From an uncultured Eubacteriales bacterium (GTDB taxonomy: Bacteria > Bacillota > Clostridia > Christensenellales > UBA1242): 33,971 bases of DNA. Shown here piece after piece: positions 32,163 to 33,971 of the stretch. A program made the position numbers and the translations under genes. The notes beneath the pieces are model-generated. The model was not told the DNA's origin. It did not search any database and saw only the letters and a list, made by a program, of their open reading frames with translations. The stretch spans positions 1 through 33,971 of the forward strand of contig CARUPR010000011.1 in NCBI GenBank assembly GCA_949077035.1, read 5' to 3'. Each line of letters starts with the position of its first letter. The first letter of the stretch is position 1.

Positions 32163-33833
32163 TTATAAAAATAGTTGACAAATTATAATAATATAGATAT
32201 AATAATAAAGCATAATAAATATATGTAATTTTGCGGGCGTGGCGGAATGGCAGACGCGCTTGTTTAAGGGGCAAGTCCGAAAGGGTGTGGGTTCGACTCC
32301 CACCGCCCGCACCAAAGACGATAAAGGTTGAACCTTTAATTCGTCAATAGCCTTGTCGTTATCGGCAAGGCTTATTTCTTTAATGTCCTTTTCGTTGCCG
32401 AAAGTTAGGTATGTAATAATATGGTCGTCGTACACAAACACCTTGTAAACAAGATTATCAATGAGTGTTTTTTGATATTCCTTGTCTGCGGGGTCGCCTT
32501 TAAGCATTTCCGCGATAAAGTCAATTATTGTTTCTTTCGTGATTTTCTTGCCCCGTTCAAGTTCCATTTGCGCCTTGCTTGCCGATAAGTCTTTTATAAG
32601 TATTTCAATCTCTTGCATTTTCTTTTCTATATTCGCCCGTAGCATATCGTTGCGCGCCAAAATGAAAGCGTTTGTAAGTTGTTCCGCCTCGTCCTGCGCG
32701 TGGCGTATTCGCGCCTCTATGCTCCGCAAACTGTCCTCGCCCGTGCGTTGCTCGTAATAGTTTATCGTGTCTTGTGCGACTATCTCGGCGTTTTCCCGTC
32801 TGCTCAAAAACTCATAGACAGCATTCGCAACCGTAAATTCAAGCGTGTTCTTGTTCTCGCTCGATTTATTACAACCGCCTTTGCGCTTGCTGTGGCAAAT
32901 ATAATAATAATGTTTTTGCCCCGTGTGGCTCGTACCGCCGCCCGCCGTCATACTGTCGCCGCAGTAGCCGCAAAAGGCTTTCCCCGTGAGTATATACGGC
33001 TCAACCGCCGAATTTGCACCCGCTAAAATCTTGTTCTTTTCAAGCCGCTTTTGCACCGCCGCGAAAGTGGCTTTGTCTATAATGGCGGGGTATGTATGGT
33101 CGCAAACTCTCGTGCCGTGCATACAGTCGCCCGTGTACTTGCGGTTAGATAACCAGTTTTCAAACGTGCGGTATGTAAACGGCTTGCCCTTGTAAAGTAT
33201 ATGATGCTTGTTCAACTCGTCCGCGATTTCCTTTTTCGGCGTTCCTTGCGCATATTCCGTGAAAATGTAGCGGACTACTGCGGCTTGCTCCTCGTCTATC
33301 GCAACGCGGTGTATAATGCCCTTGTTGCCGCGTTTGTCGGTGTCAATGAGTTTATACCCGTAAATGAGAGTACCGCCGCAATAAGTGCCGTTCTTAACGC
33401 TTGTGTCAAGTCCGTCGTGTACGCGCTTGGAAAGGCGTTGCGAATACTTTTCGTCGTTCCACTCCAAAAACATTTCGTAGAACTCGCCGCCCTCGTCGTC
33501 GCTGACGGGTTCGGTTGCCGAAACAACTCTTATTCCGTACCGCTTTTTCAACTGTGCCTTATACATTATGCTGTCCACGCGGTTACGGGCGAAACGGTCA
33601 AACTTATAAACAATGATTTGCTCGAATGCGCCGCTTTCCGCGTCGGCTATCATTTTTTGAAAGTCGGGGCGGTGGTCGTTCGTTCCCGAACGCGCTTTAT
33701 CGGTGTAAACCCTTATAACAGTATAGCCTTGACTTTCGGCGTACTCTGTGCAAATGCGTATTTGCCCCTCAATAGACTGCTCGTTTTGTCCTTGCGAGGA
33801 ATAGCGGGCGTAGATAACTGCGTTTTTGTTCAT
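32163..33833 (-). CDS. Large serine recombinase, frame running through tRNA-Leu
   Basis: This large serine recombinase would integrate and excise the element. The start at 33833 has AAAGGAG upstream. The catalytic domain holds the nucleophile in YARYSSQGQ (probably Ser12) and YKFDRFARNRVDSIMYKA; a recombinase domain follows with GGTLIYGYKL, then a zinc ribbon (CGYC...CHSKRKGGC) and a coiled coil before the end. The unusual point is the C-terminus: no stop exists before the tRNA. The last 50 of 556 residues, from LVRAVGVEPTPFRTC on, are the antisense translation of tRNA-Leu and its promoter region, so the true end is uncertain. If the element is excised, the frame would join other DNA. GC content is much above the host's. 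Confidence 0.88.
   Translation of the reverse strand: MNKNAVIYARYSSQGQNEQSIEGQIRICTEYAESQGYTVIRVYTDKARSGTNDHRPDFQKMIADAESGAFEQIIVYKFDRFARNRVDSIMYKAQLKKRYGIRVVSATEPVSDDEGGEFYEMFLEWNDEKYSQRLSKRVHDGLDTSVKNGTYCGGTLIYGYKLIDTDKRGNKGIIHRVAIDEEQAAVVRYIFTEYAQGTPKKEIADELNKHHILYKGKPFTYRTFENWLSNRKYTGDCMHGTRVCDHTYPAIIDKATFAAVQKRLEKNKILAGANSAVEPYILTGKAFCGYCGDSMTAGGGTSHTGQKHYYYICHSKRKGGCNKSSENKNTLEFTVANAVYEFLSRRENAEIVAQDTINYYEQRTGEDSLRSIEARIRHAQDEAEQLTNAFILARNDMLRANIEKKMQEIEILIKDLSASKAQMELERGKKITKETIIDFIAEMLKGDPADKEYQKTLIDNLVYKVFVYDDHIITYLTFGNEKDIKEISLADNDKAIDELKVQPLSSLVRAVGVEPTPFRTCPLNKRVCHSATPAKLHIFIMLYYYIYIIIICQLFL
32175..32203 (+). promoter_or_regulatory. Consensus sigma-A promoter of tRNA-Leu
   Basis: A perfect TTGACA (32175-32180) and a perfect TATAAT (32198-32203) with 17-base spacing, about 30 bases before the tRNA. 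It is the best promoter in the window. Confidence 0.92.
32233..32314 (+). tRNA. tRNA-Leu(AAG), CCA encoded
   Basis: A complete class II tRNA: acceptor GCGGGCG pairs with CGCCCGC, the D-arm is GCG-loop-CGC, the anticodon stem CTTGT pairs with GCAAG, the variable arm TCC-GAAA-GGG makes a short hairpin, and the T-arm is GTGGG-TTCGACT-CCCAC. The 7-base anticodon loop TTAAGGG puts AAG at positions 34-36, reading CUU (and more if A34 becomes inosine). An alternative with anticodon TAA would need a 9-base loop and is less likely. CCA is encoded at 32312-32314, where the GC-richer element begins; the tRNA appears intact. Confidence 0.92.
32317..32345. repeat. Inverted repeat next to the tRNA at the element end
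   Basis: TAAAGGTT-G-AACCTTTA (32322-32338) is a perfect palindrome around one base, flanked by GACGA (32317-32321) and TCGTC (32341-32345). It lies three bases after the tRNA and inside the recombinase frame. It could be part of the recombinase attachment site or an RNA hairpin. Confidence 0.6.
32349..32372 (+). terminator. Terminator-like hairpin behind tRNA-Leu
   Basis: AGCCTTGTCG (32349-32358) pairs with CGGCAAGGCT (32363-32372), 10 bp with one G-T pair, around a TTAT loop; a T-rich stretch (TATTTCTTT) follows. It is suitable to end tRNA-Leu transcripts after the element displaced the original terminator. On the other strand it is coding for the recombinase. Confidence 0.5.
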
Positions 33834-33971
33834 TGTCTGCTCCTTTGCGCGGTCTTGGTCGGACTGCGGCTTAAAAATTTTGTTGTTCGCTTTGGTGCTT
33901 ACCGTCTTAACCGGCAAAAAATGCCGCCGCAGGCAAATTGTCAAGGGTTTGCGCCGTAGGCGACGACGGTT

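Larger units (their letters stand above)
32315..33971. mobile_element. End of an integrative element inserted at tRNA-Leu (partial)
   Basis: Directly after the tRNA CCA, base composition shifts to clearly higher GC and codon use changes (many GCG, CCG and CGC codons), unlike the AT-rich host genes. The only gene is a large serine recombinase pointing at the tRNA. The boundary lies at the 3' end of the tRNA, as is usual for integration into tRNA genes, though that habit is commoner for tyrosine integrases. The far end, other element genes and a repeated copy of the tRNA 3' end are outside the window. Confidence 0.8.

Noticed and set aside
32163..32315. Recombinase C-terminal 50 residues as a true protein domain
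   Set aside because: VGVEPTPFRTC and onward is the antisense translation of tRNA-Leu, a known source of false protein ends.
33201..33959. 252-residue forward-strand frame opposite the recombinase
   Set aside because: It mirrors the GC-rich recombinase gene and its upstream region; the serine recombinase motifs on the other strand explain the openness of the frame.

Overview
The window is an AT-rich chromosomal segment from an endospore-forming (or spore-gene-bearing) member of the Clostridia, most likely an uncultured, gut-type lineage. The evidence is a spoVAC-spoVAD-spoVAE cluster plus yunB, a Firmicutes-type dnaG-rpoD pair, hemZ, strong AGGAGG ribosome-binding sites, very low GC in third positions, and short intergenic gaps with classical TTGACA/TATAAT promoters and U-tract terminators. 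The exact genus cannot be named from this sequence.

Layout. Positions 1-1440: a terminator of an upstream gene and a reverse-strand Asn-rich lipoprotein. 1543-4542: spore genes spoVAC, spoVAD (with a long low-complexity tail), spoVAE and yunB. 4743-8340: dnaG, rpoD and a coiled-coil zinc-ribbon protein, closed by a terminator. 8567-14434: overlapping recJ, a long RelA/SpoT homologue whose hydrolase motifs are gone, and hemZ. 14508-17107: rpsO, with a strong promoter and a folded leader, then pnp. 17288-18754: a divergent cysteine desulfurase / DUF3343 pair. 18825-23400: a lytic transglycosylase, lysS, nth, obgE and yhbY. 23471-24277: a reverse-strand membrane protein that appears to be leaderless. 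24318-26439: rsfS, a YwlE-type phosphatase, rpiB and a membrane protein with a glycosyltransferase-like N-terminus. 26533-28300: gap and two small membrane proteins. 28387-31667: tig, clpP, clpX. 31805-32114: a 95-residue ferritin-like protein. 32175-32314: tRNA-Leu with its promoter. 32315-33971: the end of a GC-richer mobile element carrying a large serine recombinase.

How the genes fit together. Most of the window is housekeeping: replication and repair (dnaG, recJ, nth), transcription (rpoD), translation and ribosome maturation (rpsO, lysS, obgE, yhbY, rsfS), RNA decay (pnp), stringent response (relA), and protein folding and turnover (tig, clpP, clpX, possibly a protein-arginine phosphatase). 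The spore block handles dipicolinate uptake and late spore morphogenesis.

The most unusual points are these: the recombinase reading frame runs out of its element and through the antisense strand of the host tRNA-Leu; the tRNA carries anticodon AAG; the only RelA/SpoT homologue in the window has lost its HD hydrolase motifs; SpoVAD has a tail of about 137 charged residues; and a tiny protein carries an encapsulated-ferritin-like iron-site pattern. No CRISPR array, rRNA operon, insertion sequence or defence island was seen.
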